A stretch of 64,000 bases of DNA from CAWAND01 sp963727915 (GCA_963727915.1 CAVSID010000001.1:1245684-1309683); one strand, 5' to 3'; counted from the first letter of the stretch, positions 27,238-36,469 are shown. Made by a program: numbers and translations. The notes: generated by a model not told the origin, from the sequence alone.

Positions 27238-27390
27238 CTACGCCGCCGGGTGGCTGCGCCAAAGGTAAACGCTCATGCCGATCAAGAAGACCACCGCCAA
27301 CCCGGCGGATATTCTTGGGTCCAAGAGCGCTGAGAACAGGACCAGCAGGGCGGCGACGGTGCTGAGGGTGGCTTCTGTGTTCCGATTCAT
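27238..27390 (-). CDS. Small two-helix membrane protein
   Basis: A 50-residue protein starting MNRNTEATLSTVAALLVLFS with two hydrophobic segments (STVAALLVLFSALL, ISAGLAVVFLIGMSVYLW). CGAGG precedes the ATG. No family recognised. It may be a membrane-associated accessory peptide. Confidence 0.5.
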   Translation of the reverse strand: MNRNTEATLSTVAALLVLFSALLDPRISAGLAVVFLIGMSVYLWRSHPAA

Positions 27391-27534
27391 GGTCTGACCT
27401 CGCGGGCTCACATCTGGGTGCGACGTGATATCCGCCGATGAAGAGTGACGACTCAGCGTACAAACTCTAGCTCGCCTTGGGGCGGCCGTCGAGTGTTCTT
27501 TGTCACGGCCCAAGGCGGGGGTTGTCCCTCGGAT

Positions 27535-27563
27535 TTGACAGACTGCAACACAGTCCTTATGAT
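27535..27563 (+). promoter_or_regulatory. Sigma70-type promoter with dyad in the spacer
   Basis: TTGACA, a 17-base spacer and TATGAT, about 170 bases before the repeat-protein gene. The spacer holds the dyad GACTG-CAACA-CAGTC, a possible repressor site. The rest of the 27391-27729 interval shows no gene. Confidence 0.65.
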
Positions 27564-27729
27564 GGGTTGACTGGTGGGAGATCGTCCTGGCCGCTTTTCT
27601 TTTTCGCAGAAACCTACATCGCCACATTTCCACCTCCGCCCGCTTAGCGCGTTGGGTTCCGCCTCGATTCTGATCGAAGTGTGGGGGCCCGTTACCCTGT
27701 TACGCGCGCCGCGCAATAGGAGGCATCAT

Positions 27730-29217
27730 ATGGGCAAGCGAGTGTTGGTCGGCGTAGCCCTTGCGCTGGCAGCTGCCATTCTGGCTTTCTCGAGCTGGAT
27801 CGGCGTCTCCCGGGGCACCGCCCAGACACTTGGCGAGGCTGGGTTGCCTCAGGCAGGCGTCCCGACGGCCACGCCCAAGCCGCAACACCGTGACAAGCCC
27901 GATCCGACGGACACCCGCCCTCCGCCGCCCACGTTGACCTTCACGCCCACCGACACGCCCACATTGACGCCTTCGCTCACGCCAAGTCCCACCGACACGG
28001 CTACCCCCACCGACACCCCAACCGCTACTCTGACGCAGACTCCGACTCGCAGCGTGCCCGGCCCGGCCGGATCCACCGGTGAAGGCGCCGGCGGTGATGG
28101 CGCCGGCGGTGACGGCTCCGCGGCCAGTGGTCCGGCCCTCCGCACGCTGATGCTCGTGGGCGGTGGCTCGCTGCTGTTGGGCCTGCTCGGCGCGCTGGCC
28201 GTGATCCTGGCCCTTCTGCCATGGCTCCGGCGGAGGCGCAAGGCGACCGCGCCGGCAGGCGCCGGCGAATCGGTCGCCGGCCGCCCCCCATGGGAGGATA
28301 TGGCCGACCCGAGCCCGGGTGGCGAGGGATCAGGCCCCGGGTCCACCGGTGCTCCGGCGATTAAGTGGACAAGGGAACAGGGAGACCAGGCCGAGAAGTG
28401 GCGCCCTGAGGGTGGCGAGCAAGCGCAGAAATGGGGTCCTGAGGCTGATCAGCCAGGGCTCAAGTGGCAGCCAGAGGCCAGCGACCAAGCTCTGAAATGG
28501 CGCCCCGAAGATGGCGAGCCGGCCGAAAAGTTCTTCCCATCCGCCGAAGGCGATCCCGCGTACAAGGTTATGCCGGATGCCGGTGATCTGGCGATGAAGA
28601 ACTCGCCGGCGGGAGAGGAAGAGGGGTCTTCCTTCACCGGGGACCTGGCCAAGAAAGGCTTCAATCCCCAACCGGAGCCCCCGGGACACGGAGAGGCAGG
28701 GCACGACGTCTCGCAAGCTTCAGAGGGCAGTGAATTCACCGGGGACCTGGCGGAGAAGGGCTTCAATCCTCAACCGGAGCCTCCGGGACACGGAGAGGCC
28801 GGACACGACGCCTCGCAAGCTTCAGAGGGCAGTGAATTGACCGGGGACCTGGCGCAGAAGGGGTTCAACCCTCAGCCGGAGCCTCCGGGACACGGAGAGG
28901 CGGGGCACGACGTCTCGCAAGCTTCAGAGGGCAGTGAATTGACCGGGGACCTGGCGCAGAAGGGGTTCAACCCTCAGCCGGAGCCTCCGGGACACGGAGA
29001 GGCCGGACACGACGTCTCGCAAGCTTCAGAGGGCAGTGAATTGACCGGGGACCTGGCGCAGAAGGGGTTCAACCCTCAGCCGGAGCCTCCGGGACACGGA
29101 GAGGCCGGACACGACGTCTCGCAAGCTTCAGAGGGCAGTGAATTGACCGGGGACCTGGCGCAGAAGGGGTTCAACCCTCAGCCGGAGCCTCCGGCACATG
29201 GAGAGGCCGGGCACTAG
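27730..29217 (+). CDS. Secreted/membrane protein with six FNPQPEPPG repeats
   Basis: A 495-residue protein with AGGAGG before the ATG. In order: signal peptide or anchor (LVGVALALAAAILAFSSWIG), a Thr/Pro-rich linker of TPT/DTPT units, a Gly-rich stretch, a second membrane segment (LMLVGGGSLLLGLLGALAVILALLP-type), a Gly/Glu-rich region with degenerate KW-P-E units, and six near-identical 34-residue repeats each containing GFNPQPEPPGHGEAGH. The layout suggests a surface-anchored protein with a repetitive cytoplasmic or external tail. Function unknown. The stop is an in-frame TAG after which repeat-like coding continues for 37 codons. Confidence 0.7.
   Translation: MGKRVLVGVALALAAAILAFSSWIGVSRGTAQTLGEAGLPQAGVPTATPKPQHRDKPDPTDTRPPPPTLTFTPTDTPTLTPSLTPSPTDTATPTDTPTATLTQTPTRSVPGPAGSTGEGAGGDGAGGDGSAASGPALRTLMLVGGGSLLLGLLGALAVILALLPWLRRRRKATAPAGAGESVAGRPPWEDMADPSPGGEGSGPGSTGAPAIKWTREQGDQAEKWRPEGGEQAQKWGPEADQPGLKWQPEASDQALKWRPEDGEPAEKFFPSAEGDPAYKVMPDAGDLAMKNSPAGEEEGSSFTGDLAKKGFNPQPEPPGHGEAGHDVSQASEGSEFTGDLAEKGFNPQPEPPGHGEAGHDASQASEGSELTGDLAQKGFNPQPEPPGHGEAGHDVSQASEGSELTGDLAQKGFNPQPEPPGHGEAGHDVSQASEGSELTGDLAQKGFNPQPEPPGHGEAGHDVSQASEGSELTGDLAQKGFNPQPEPPAHGEAGH
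28627..29217 (+). repeat. Six 102-bp coding tandem repeats
   Basis: The period is exactly 102 bases (34 codons). The last three copies are almost identical at the DNA level and the first two diverge more. The sixth copy is cut short by a TAG codon. Near-identity indicates recent expansion or homogenisation, and the copy number may be collapsed or variable in the assembly. Confidence 0.9.
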
Positions 29218-29331
29218 GTCTCACCCTCCTCGGAGGTTGATATGGCAGAGAAGTTTTCGCCTGACGCCGAAGACCTGGCCGAGAAGCTCTCGCCGGATGC
29301 GGGTGATCTCGCCGGAAGTCTGGGTCCTTAG
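29218..29331 (+). other. In-frame continuation of the repeat protein beyond TAG
   Basis: Reading through the TAG gives VSPSSEVDMAEKFSPDAEDLAEKLSPDAGDLAGSLGP-type sequence before a second TAG at 29329. It resembles the AEKFFPSAEG and MPDAGDLAMKNSP units earlier in the same protein. The tail was therefore once coding, or the first TAG is an error. An internal ATG at 29242 is also possible. Confidence 0.5.
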
Positions 29332-29497
29332 TCTGGGTAGGTCCGCAATCTCATTTTTCCGCCCGCTATCCGGCAACCTCCGGTCGGGGGCAAGCAGCAG
29401 ATGCCAGGGCTGGATGGAGCGTTCACCGCACGAGTTGATCAGCTGGCCGGCGCGGGCTTGGAGCGGGTCAAGCGCTGAATTCGAATTTGACGCCGGC

Positions 29498-29597
29498 GAA
29501 GATCGCTCTGTCGTCGTCCAGACCTCGCAGGGCTGGAGGCCGGCAGTCGATGACCGAGAACGGCGCGGGCGGAAAGACGACGCCCTTGGCGCCGGAC
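29498..29597 (+). pseudogene. Fragment resembling the methyltransferase at 31429
   Basis: DRSVVVQTSQGWRPAVDDRERRGRKDDALGAGP matches, over about 31 positions, the segment PAVVQTYQGLTLLADDPERRGREDDVLGVGP of the downstream methyltransferase; written here only in part, the shared core is DDxERRGRxDDxLGxGP. No methyltransferase core follows. The interval 29332-29808 otherwise shows no convincing gene. Confidence 0.4.
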
Positions 29598-29808
29598 CAC
29601 AGACAGCGGGTGAAGATGAGTTGGGCCTTGAAGCTTGATACCGGCCTCTGAGAACTGGGGCCGTCAGAAATCTATGTTTGCCAAACGTCACTAGAACCTG
29701 TTGAGGAGGCAGGTTCTCTCCAGAACGGAGGCCCGATGGATTTTGACCGTGAGGAGGGTCTTTCAACGGTCGACAGATCCAAGCTCAGTTCACCCAAGGA
29801 GGACGAAC

Positions 29809-30890
29809 ATGAAGCACAGATCGTACCGGGTCGTGGCGGCCACTAGCGCACTGCTGGTCGTCTCATTCATGCTAGGAGGCTTGACTTACGCCCAGGCAGG
29901 CGGTGCACCAGCGGAAGCGAGCAGCCCGGGCGGTTTAGTTCTGCAAGCCACCGAATCCGCCGCAGCACCCAGCCCGCCGGATGATGAAGCTATCCCGGGC
30001 AGCGATTCTTCGGGGCCCCCAACCGATGAGAACTCCCCGGCTCGGCGTCCAGGCCCCGGCCGCGCTCCAGGAGGAGGAGCCCCTGCCAGATCCGGCGGCC
30101 GCTTCTCTCCTTAGCGATATCGTCCAGGTCCAGGGTCGGTTGACGTCGGCCGGAGGCCTTCCGCTGAATGGCTCTCACAGTTTGACTGTTTCCATCTACG
30201 ACACGCCTACAGGCGGCGTCGCCCGCTGCAGCGACACAGACGCCGCACTGGTAACGGACGGCCTATTCACGATGGCCATGGATTTCTGCACCGCTTCAGA
30301 TTTCAACGGTGATGCCCTTTATATGGGTGTTAAGGTGGACTCGGATCCAGAGATGACCCCCCGGCAGGAGATTTTCGCCGTGCCATATGCCTGGGGCCTC
30401 CGCCCTGGTGCCATCGTCAAGGGCGGCGGACTCGTATGTTTTCGTGCCCGGCAATGCCCTGATCAAGAATCTGAGTTCGGATACCACCCGTTGGGATATC
30501 CAGGCGAATGGGGCTGCCCGGGTATGGCGAGGGAGTTCTGCCGGCACCAAGGTGATCTACCTCCCCGTTACCCTGCCGGGCGTCCTCTATGGGCAGGACG
30601 TGACCATCGACCAGATCACGGTCTACTACAGGTCTCAAAACGGCACCAACAGCTACATTACGGAGACCGACCTGTATGTGGCTACCGATGCGGACAGTTG
30701 GAACCAACTTGTGTCCAATACCACCAACCACACCAGCAACGTTGCTTCCAGCTACACGATCCAGGTCACACAAAACAACGTTCTGTCGAGCTCTCAGGGC
30801 ATCCTCGGCCTCTTCCTGTACCTGAGCTTTGCCAACGACACGGACTACCTTCAGATTGGCGGGGTCAGGTTGCACCTGAGCCACCAGTAA
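29809..30890 (+). CDS. Secreted protein of unknown function, two frameshifts
   Basis: A protein of about 360 residues with AAGGAGGA before the ATG and a clear signal peptide (ATSALLVVSFMLGGLTYAQA). A Pro/Ser-rich linker follows; frame two gives VQGRLTSAGGLPLNGSHSLTVSIYD and DPEMTPRQEIFAVPYAWGLRPGA; frame three gives YVFVPGNALIKNLSSDTTRW and ends in GGVRLHLSHQ. Joins are near 30030 and 30420. The VxGRLT...NG...VSIYD block recurs in secreted proteins of environmental bacteria. It is probably a cell-surface or exported beta-sandwich protein. It is followed 22 bases later by another small secreted protein. Confidence 0.6.
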
Positions 30891-30912
30891 CCCCAAAGAT
30901 AGGGAGGCGATC

Positions 30913-31206
30913 ATGAAAACAAAACTGTGGCTGTTCGTCCGCCTCTTGCTAATCGTTGGCGTGCTGTTCTTCGGCGTGGTTGCGGTGGCTTCTGCCATGT
31001 CTTCACCGGCCTTTCGCCTGGATTGGTATGTCAACATAAGCGGAGCAGGTGGCGGCAGATCCAGCTCGGCGCTCTATACGGCCGATTTCACTGTCGGGCA
31101 AAATGCCGCCTCAGCCTCATCCAGCACAAACTTCAACGCTGGATTGGGCTATTGGGCAGCCTTCCCGTTCCTGACCTATAACTATCTGCCGTTGATCATG
31201 AAGTAA
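30913..31206 (+). CDS. Small secreted protein ending in a YLPLI-type motif
   Basis: A 97-residue protein with a signal peptide (WLFVRLLLIVGVLFFGVVAV) and a Ser/Gly-rich middle (SGAGGGRSSSALYTADFTVGQ, SSTNFNAGLGYW), ending FPFLTYNYLPLIMK. The final YLPLIMK resembles a tail that I associate with exported Chloroflexota proteins; a sorting role is inferred, not shown. AGGGAGG precedes the ATG. It is likely co-transcribed with the preceding secreted-protein gene. Confidence 0.65.
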   Translation: MKTKLWLFVRLLLIVGVLFFGVVAVASAMSSPAFRLDWYVNISGAGGGRSSSALYTADFTVGQNAASASSSTNFNAGLGYWAAFPFLTYNYLPLIMK

Positions 31207-31250
31207 CAACCCGCTCTGGATGGGCTTCGGACCTTCCGAAAGGGATCGAG

Positions 31251-31289
31251 GGGGTTGTCGATCCGGGCATTTGCCGGATCGACAACCCC
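31251..31289 (+). terminator. 16-bp hairpin after the secreted-protein genes
   Basis: GGGGTTGTCGATCCGG pairs perfectly with CCGGATCGACAACCCC around GCATTTG. No T-run follows, so it may be a terminator or a mRNA-stabilising hairpin. Confidence 0.55.
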
Positions 31290-31428
31290 GCAGCCTCAGG
31301 TGGGTTCGTACCGATGTCACCGGCGGACTATGCCGAGCTGGACCACAAGGCTTCTCTGGATTCGGCTGACCCGGACGAGAACCCGGTACCGGAGCTGGGG
31401 TAAGTTAGGCGGCCCTCGGGGCGGCCAG

Positions 31429-32715
31429 ATGAAGGCTCTGATGAAGACAGAAAGGAGAGCCGTGGAGCGCCCAATCCGCGCTCGAGCTGCGCAGCGCGTC
31501 GATCCCCAATCGGTTCCCGCGAACCAATCGCTGTTCGGCGGTCTTCCCGCATTCGATCGACCGGCCGTTGTCCAAACCTACCAGGGCCTGACACTCTTGG
31601 CGGACGATCCTGAACGTCGCGGCCGGGAGGATGATGTCCTCGGGGTTGGACCATCGGGGCTGACTCTGGCTCGGATGACGCCGCGCCGCCCCGTTCGTCG
31701 GGCACTCGACATAGGCTGCGGCGGAGGGCTTCAGGCGCTGCTCATGGCCCGCCACGCGGCACAGGTCGTGGCAACCGATGTCAACCCGCGCGCCCTGGCG
31801 TGCACCGAGGAGAACGCCCGCGCCAATGGCATGGGCAACATATCCCTCCTGATGGGCGATCTGTTCGAGCCCTTGGCGGGCCAGCGTTACGATCTCATCG
31901 TGGCCAATCCGCCCTTTGTCCTCTCGCCTGATCATCAATTCTTGTACCGGGACGGTGGAACCGAGGATGGGGGCATATGTCGGCGAACCCTCAGTCAAAT
32001 TCAGTTCTTCCTTAAATCCGGAGGCATAGCGTGTGTCCAATGTGAGTGGCCGATCAGCAGGGGCCAACGCTGGTGGACGACGATCCACCAGTGGACGCGA
32101 GACAGCGGGTGTGATGTTTGGCTGCACGGATATGTCATTGCCACGGCCGAAAGACACGCTCGCGTTTGGCTAAGCCATGTGCCGGATGACCAGCACCGGG
32201 ACTTCGATGGCGACCTTAGGAGATGGTTGGACTGGTATGAGCAAAACGGCATCGAGCGAATCGGTGGCGGGGTTGTCTTCCTCAAGCGCAGGCCCTCGGC
32301 AAGCCACTGGATGCGGTCAGTGTTCACGCCGAGCAAGCCATCAGAGGACTGCGGAGATCAGAATTCTTCGCATCTTCGAAGCGCAGACCAGCCTGACGCA
32401 AGCGGTCGACACCCGGGGCTGGCTCAAAATGCGCTTTCGGCAGGCGCCGGAGGCCCGCTGGCTCGACGGAACGGACTCGACCAATCCCGGAGCTCCATCG
32501 GCACGCCTCTCGAACTCACGCTTGACATCCCCGAGTCCGCCCGAGAAGTCTTTCGTGGTCTGGATGGGGCACGCCCATTGGGGGAAGTGATCCGGGATTC
32601 GTCCGATCGGCGTATCCTGAACCGTGCGTCGTGGACGGAGGCCGTAGTTCAGATCGTCCGCCACGCCTATGGCCTTGGGATGCTGACACGTGGTGATCGC
32701 CCAGATGCGCATTGA
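31429..32715 (+). CDS. Class I methyltransferase (N6-adenine/glutamine-type NPPF motif), two frameshifts in C-terminal part
   Basis: A protein of about 430 residues. After the N-terminal YQGLTLLADDPERRGREDD comes the SAM motif ALDIGCGGGLQALLMA, VVATDVNPRALACTEENARANG and the catalytic-type motif VANPPFVLSPD. The NPPF tetrad is typical of PrmC/RsmC-like enzymes that methylate amide or exocyclic nitrogens. The C-terminal ~130 residues change frame near 32350 and 32500: AEIRILRIFEAQTSLTQAVD lies in another frame, then SAREVFRGLDGARPLGEVI resumes. Such C-terminal extensions occur in actinobacterial and Chloroflexota members. Substrate unknown. Confidence 0.72.
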   Translation: MKALMKTERRAVERPIRARAAQRVDPQSVPANQSLFGGLPAFDRPAVVQTYQGLTLLADDPERRGREDDVLGVGPSGLTLARMTPRRPVRRALDIGCGGGLQALLMARHAAQVVATDVNPRALACTEENARANGMGNISLLMGDLFEPLAGQRYDLIVANPPFVLSPDHQFLYRDGGTEDGGICRRTLSQIQFFLKSGGIACVQCEWPISRGQRWWTTIHQWTRDSGCDVWLHGYVIATAERHARVWLSHVPDDQHRDFDGDLRRWLDWYEQNGIERIGGGVVFLKRRPSASHWMRSVFTPSKPSEDCGDQNSSHLRSADQPDASGRHPGLAQNALSAGAGGPLARRNGLDQSRSSIGTPLELTLDIPESAREVFRGLDGARPLGEVIRDSSDRRILNRASWTEAVVQIVRHAYGLGMLTRGDRPDAH

Positions 32716-32806
32716 CGCAGAGGCTCGGACGGCCCTCGCATCGCCTTGGAAAGATGATCGATCGGCGCACCTCAATGCCGGGCCAGATGGGCTCTCAAAG
32801 GGTCGC

Positions 32807-32824
32807 TTGTGAAGAAATTCACAA
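32807..32824. promoter_or_regulatory. TTGTGA-N6-TCACAA palindrome between convergent genes
   Basis: TTGTGAAGAAATTCACAA, the most symmetric copy (TTGTGAA-GAAA-TTCACAA). It matches the Rex operator consensus. It lies between two 3' ends, an odd place for an operator. Confidence 0.5.
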
Positions 32825-32835
32825 TCTCCGGCTCG

Positions 32836-33504
32836 TCATGAACCGGCCTGCTTTGCCATCAGGGCGCGCGCATCCGAGTGGATTACGACCCCGCCCGACT
32901 TGAGCAGTCGGTTCTCCTGCCGGACGATCTCCTTGGCCACGGCCAGGCGGTCATCGGCGTTGGGAAACTGGGCCCGAAACTCGGGCGAGCCAAACAAGCG
33001 ACTGTCTTGCACAGCGTCGAATGACCTTGACGGAAATACATCGAGAGCGCCCGGTTGGCCCAGATCAAGGCGGTGGGCCTCAAAGGTCTCGCCGGACAAA
33101 TCGCCTCGATCCACCCCGACGGGTTGCGCGCCAAGCGTCTGGAGAATTCGACAGAACCACGGCTCGAAGACAGCCGCAAATCGGTCGCCCGTGGGGGAGG
33201 TGATTGGGCGCCTGCCTCTGGCCGTCCTCAGATGGAACTCTTCCGGGGCGCGGCTAGAGTTCGAGCCGCAGGCTATGTCCAAAACGTGCATCCCCTCAAT
33301 CTCGGAGAGTTCCTCGAACGCCGCTAATAGGCGGCCGTAAAGTTCCTCCACGATGTCAGCCAGACCCGGCTCGGCTGCCCACTTGGCGAGCACATGCTGG
33401 GATCGGTCAAGATCGGTCAAGCTGGCCGCCAGGCGGTCCCGGTCGCGAGGCTCGGTGGCTAGAGCCTTGATTCGGCGGCTGAGTTCTACCAGAGTCGGCG
33501 CCAT
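32836..33504 (-). CDS. SAM-dependent methyltransferase-like protein of unknown substrate
   Basis: A 222-residue protein. A helical N-terminal region (ELSRRIKALATEPRDRDRL) precedes a motif I-like MHVLDIACGSNSSRAPEEF, where the usual GxGxG is degenerate. Later VGVDRGD resembles motif II, and ENRLLKSGGVVIHSD resembles the post-methyltransferase strand. This suggests a divergent methyltransferase, but catalysis is not assured. Convergent with the preceding methyltransferase gene. Confidence 0.5.
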   Translation of the reverse strand: MAPTLVELSRRIKALATEPRDRDRLAASLTDLDRSQHVLAKWAAEPGLADIVEELYGRLLAAFEELSEIEGMHVLDIACGSNSSRAPEEFHLRTARGRRPITSPTGDRFAAVFEPWFCRILQTLGAQPVGVDRGDLSGETFEAHRLDLGQPGALDVFPSRSFDAVQDSRLFGSPEFRAQFPNADDRLAVAKEIVRQENRLLKSGGVVIHSDARALMAKQAGS

Positions 33505-33692
33505 GATCGGGAATCCCTCCCTGGCGGGCTGCGGCGGCCTGCTCGACGCAGCCGATCTTGCATGACAGAAATCAGTCTACCCCATGGTTCAATTGACCGC
33601 CCTTGTACCAGAGCTTAGAATGCAAACTCTGGCAGCATGGCCGGCGTGATGTAGGCAGAGGCCGTTGGATTGTTGTGGAAAGCGGGTACGCG

Positions 33693-34981
33693 GTGATCGC
33701 TGGTGTTCGTGTCGGAAGGCACATCGTATGGGCAGGGATGGCGTTGCTGGTGGCCGTGTCGGGCTGCCAGACCGGCCCCGAGCGCACGCTGACGCCGACA
33801 ACCACGCAGTCCTCGGTCACCTTCTCCGGATCAACGCCGGCCACCACCGCCGCGCCCACAAGCACGTCCACCGGCGTCTCGCCAAGCGCAAGCCCGACCT
33901 CCAGCGACCAAGTCCTCAATCCATTGACCGGCCGCCCGGTCCGCCGCCCTGCCTCACTCGATCTGGCACCCCTGCTTATCTCGGTGACTGAGTTTCCGCC
34001 TTCTGCTCGCCCCCAGGCGGGGCTGTCATTGGCTTCTCAAGTCTGGGAGACGTCGATTGGGGAAGGGATGAGCCGGTTCCTGGCCGTCTACTATGGCGAC
34101 TATGTCGACGATTTTCGCAGGACCTTCCAAGCGCACCCGGATCAGCCCGGCTATGCGTTTGCTGTCGGGCCCATTCGATCCGGGCGAGTGGGTTGGGAAA
34201 CCATCAAGACGTTCTACCCGGACAGCCTGCTCATCACACGCTACGCCTCACCCGAGGTGGCTGTCCAACTCACCAATCTGTTGACCGTGTACGCGCGTGA
34301 CCCACAGGATGTGAACAGCGCCGGACTGACACTGCCTGAATTGGAGGCGCTGGCTCCGCCGACGACCGAGCCGGATTCGATGATGGCCTTGCCCTTTGAC
34401 CCCAACCTCCCTCCAGGGGGCAATGTCGGCGTCGACCTGCAGGTCGATCTATAACCTGTATGACCAGATTCTAATGGAACTACGATCAGGCCACAGGCCG
34501 GTACCTGCGGTCGCAGGATCCGGGCGACGGCTCGGGAGACCTGGCTCCTTTGGTCGACCGGCTCACGGGGGAGACACTGGGCGCTGACAACATCGTGGTG
34601 CTGTTCGCCAATCACACCTATGAGAATCTGGCTGGGACGATCCTTAAGATCAGGCTGCTCTACCTCGACCGGCAGCCGGGACTGTTGTTCCGAAATGGGC
34701 GCTGGTACCCAATCCAGTGGTCAACTCTGAAGCAGAACTTGATGCTGCAGGATCGGGATGGACGTCCGATCGCCCTGAAGCCGGGGCAGACCTACTTCGA
34801 AGTCGTCAGCCGCCAGTCCACCTGGGACTTCGAGGCGCGGCTGGTGCGTTTCCACAATCCGGCTCTGCCCACGTTCACGCCTGTGACGCCGGTTACCTCC
34901 ACTCCGACTGCGACGGAGACGCAGGCAGCGACGTCGACGATGACGCCGAGCCCGTCTCCCACCGAAACCGGTACCCCCTAG
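33693..34981 (+). CDS. DUF3048 (YerB-like) lipoprotein, frameshifts near 34440-34490
   Basis: A lipobox (LLVAVSGC) and a Thr/Ser/Pro linker precede two DUF3048 halves: NPLTGRPVRRPASLDLAPLLISV, QVWETSIGEGMSRFLAVYYGD and AVGPIRSGRVGWETIK in one frame; YDQATGRYLRSQDPGD, then ADNIVVLFANHT and PGQTYFEVV in others. The tail is again a TPT-rich stretch. YerB-type lipoproteins are membrane-anchored and of unknown role. The start is either GTG 33693 or GTG 33675. Confidence 0.72.
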
Positions 34982-34984
34982 TCC

Positions 34985-35591
34985 CTAGCCTTTGGGCATC
35001 ATCAACAGCTGGCGTCCGAGGAGAACCGCCCACACCGGCAGGCCGATGAAGCCGCCGGCGACCAGCGTCAACAGCGGGTAGATCAACGGGTTGGACCAGA
35101 GGGCGCCGCTTTGATAGGCGGCGTTGAGATTTCCGCACAAGAAGAGAAGCGCGATTGCCGCCAACCCTATGCCCACCAGAATGCCGGCGTTGTCCAGGGC
35201 TGTAGGCAGGGTTGCCTGGTGGTGAAGCATAATCGATCCGAACAGCAGCCAGATACCGATCGCAGCGTACCCGCCCATAACTGGCGGCAGGGACTGCTCG
35301 AAGCTGATCCTGCTTAGCCATGATGAGCAACGAGGCCACGGCGGCCGAGGCCACACCGGCGGTTCCGACAACTGTCGACGCCGTAGAAAGCAGCGGCTGG
35401 CTCGGATACGTGTGGATATGAAAGCAGAGAGCCAGGGGCAACAACAGGATGACATTCAGGGCAACGGAGAGGTCGCTCAAAGAGCCATACGGCTGGCCGA
35501 TAGCGAAGAACGTGGTAACGAACGCCATCTGCAGCACCCACCAGACGGCGCTCAAGATCAGAGACCACCCGACGATGGTGTTCATAAGCAT
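34985..35591 (-). CDS. Multi-pass membrane protein, frameshift near 35315
   Basis: A protein of about 200 residues with six or so hydrophobic segments over two frames: IVGWSLILSAVWWVLQMAFV and NVILLLPLALCFHI first, then GGYAAIGIWLLFGSIML, NAGILVGIGLAAIALLFLCG and LIYPLLTLVAGGFIGLPVW. No catalytic motif seen. It resembles DUF4386-like integral membrane proteins. Convergent with the DUF3048 gene, with only 3 bases between stops. Confidence 0.55.
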
Positions 35592-35774
35592 GCCTCCAAT
35601 GTGCGTCTGAAACAGGAGTCTAGATGGTACGCAGCCTCATGTCATGAGCTGCGAACCCCAACTGCTGCGGGAGAATTTCCTTGGAGAGAGGGACGATTGA
35701 ATGGTAGCGGGAAGACAATTCCTGGCGGCAGGCTACACACGCAGGCTGACTGGAGTCCGGCCCCAGGTCTATGC

Positions 35775-36143
35775 CTATGGTGGACGGTTCTTCAGCATCC
35801 GCGCCACCCGGTCATAGGACGCGAGGTAGTGCGCGAGCGCCGTGCCCCCCAAGACCCAGGCCAGCGTGACGAAGTTGGCGGTGGCCAAGCCGAAGGTGGC
35901 CAGGCCGAAGAAGGCGATCTCAATGGCCAGCCGCAGCGGCCCGGGTGTGGCCACCGGTGCTGGCCCCGGGTCGCCGGGAACCCGAAAAACGCCCCAGATC
36001 ACGGCCGCCAAGGCGGGCGCGAGAAGGGCGAGTAGGTAGCGCAGGCCGCCCGGAACGGCATGCCAGCCCCACACACCCAAGGCAGCCAGGGCTCCCAGCT
36101 CGAGCAGGAAGCGAAGAGCCAGGTTAACAGGGTGGTTGGCCAT
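35775..36143 (-). CDS. YrdB-family (DUF2568) membrane protein
   Basis: A 122-residue protein with four hydrophobic segments. NLALRFLLELGALAALGVWGW at the N-terminus and AAVIWGVFRVPGDPG in the centre are diagnostic of the YrdB/DUF2568 family. It ends TALAHYLASYDRVARML. Function unknown. No partner is evident nearby. Confidence 0.82.
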   Translation of the reverse strand: MANHPVNLALRFLLELGALAALGVWGWHAVPGGLRYLLALLAPALAAVIWGVFRVPGDPGPAPVATPGPLRLAIEIAFFGLATFGLATANFVTLAWVLGGTALAHYLASYDRVARMLKNRPP

Positions 36144-36234
36144 GTTCTCCGATTTCGGTGGGAAGCTGTATCACGTCGTCAAGCTGCGAGCCGGCGCGTG
36201 TCCTTCGGTCTCGGGCTTCCGCCGCCCGGCTCGC

Positions 36235-36469
36235 TCAGGGAACCGGCGTGCTGGCGACGAAGCCGGACTTGGCTTGGGCGGTCATCGTCTGCGCGATTTC
36301 CTTCGGGAAGGGTAGCGGGGCCGTCGTGGCATTGTCATCCCGAGCCGGGGTGATGGCGCCTGCAGGCACCGGGGTCACCCCGCCGCCGGAAGAGACGCAG
36401 CCGACCAATAAGGCGGCCGTCACGGCCAGAGATCACCAACAGAGACCACCACCGCCATCTGATTGTCAT
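36235..36469 (-). CDS. Small lipoprotein, probable frameshift near 36425
   Basis: A lipobox-like stretch TAALLVGC is followed by a Ser/Gly linker and about 50 residues (FPKEIAQTMTAQAKSGFVAS). The natural signal-peptide start, MTIRWRWWSLLVI with ATG at 36469, lies in another frame a few codons upstream. The remainder of the 36144-36680 interval holds only the palindrome and the tRNA promoter. Confidence 0.45.

Noticed and set aside
28627..29217. Regular repeats considered as a CRISPR array
   Set aside because: Units are contiguous 102-bp coding repeats without unique spacers and preserve one reading frame.
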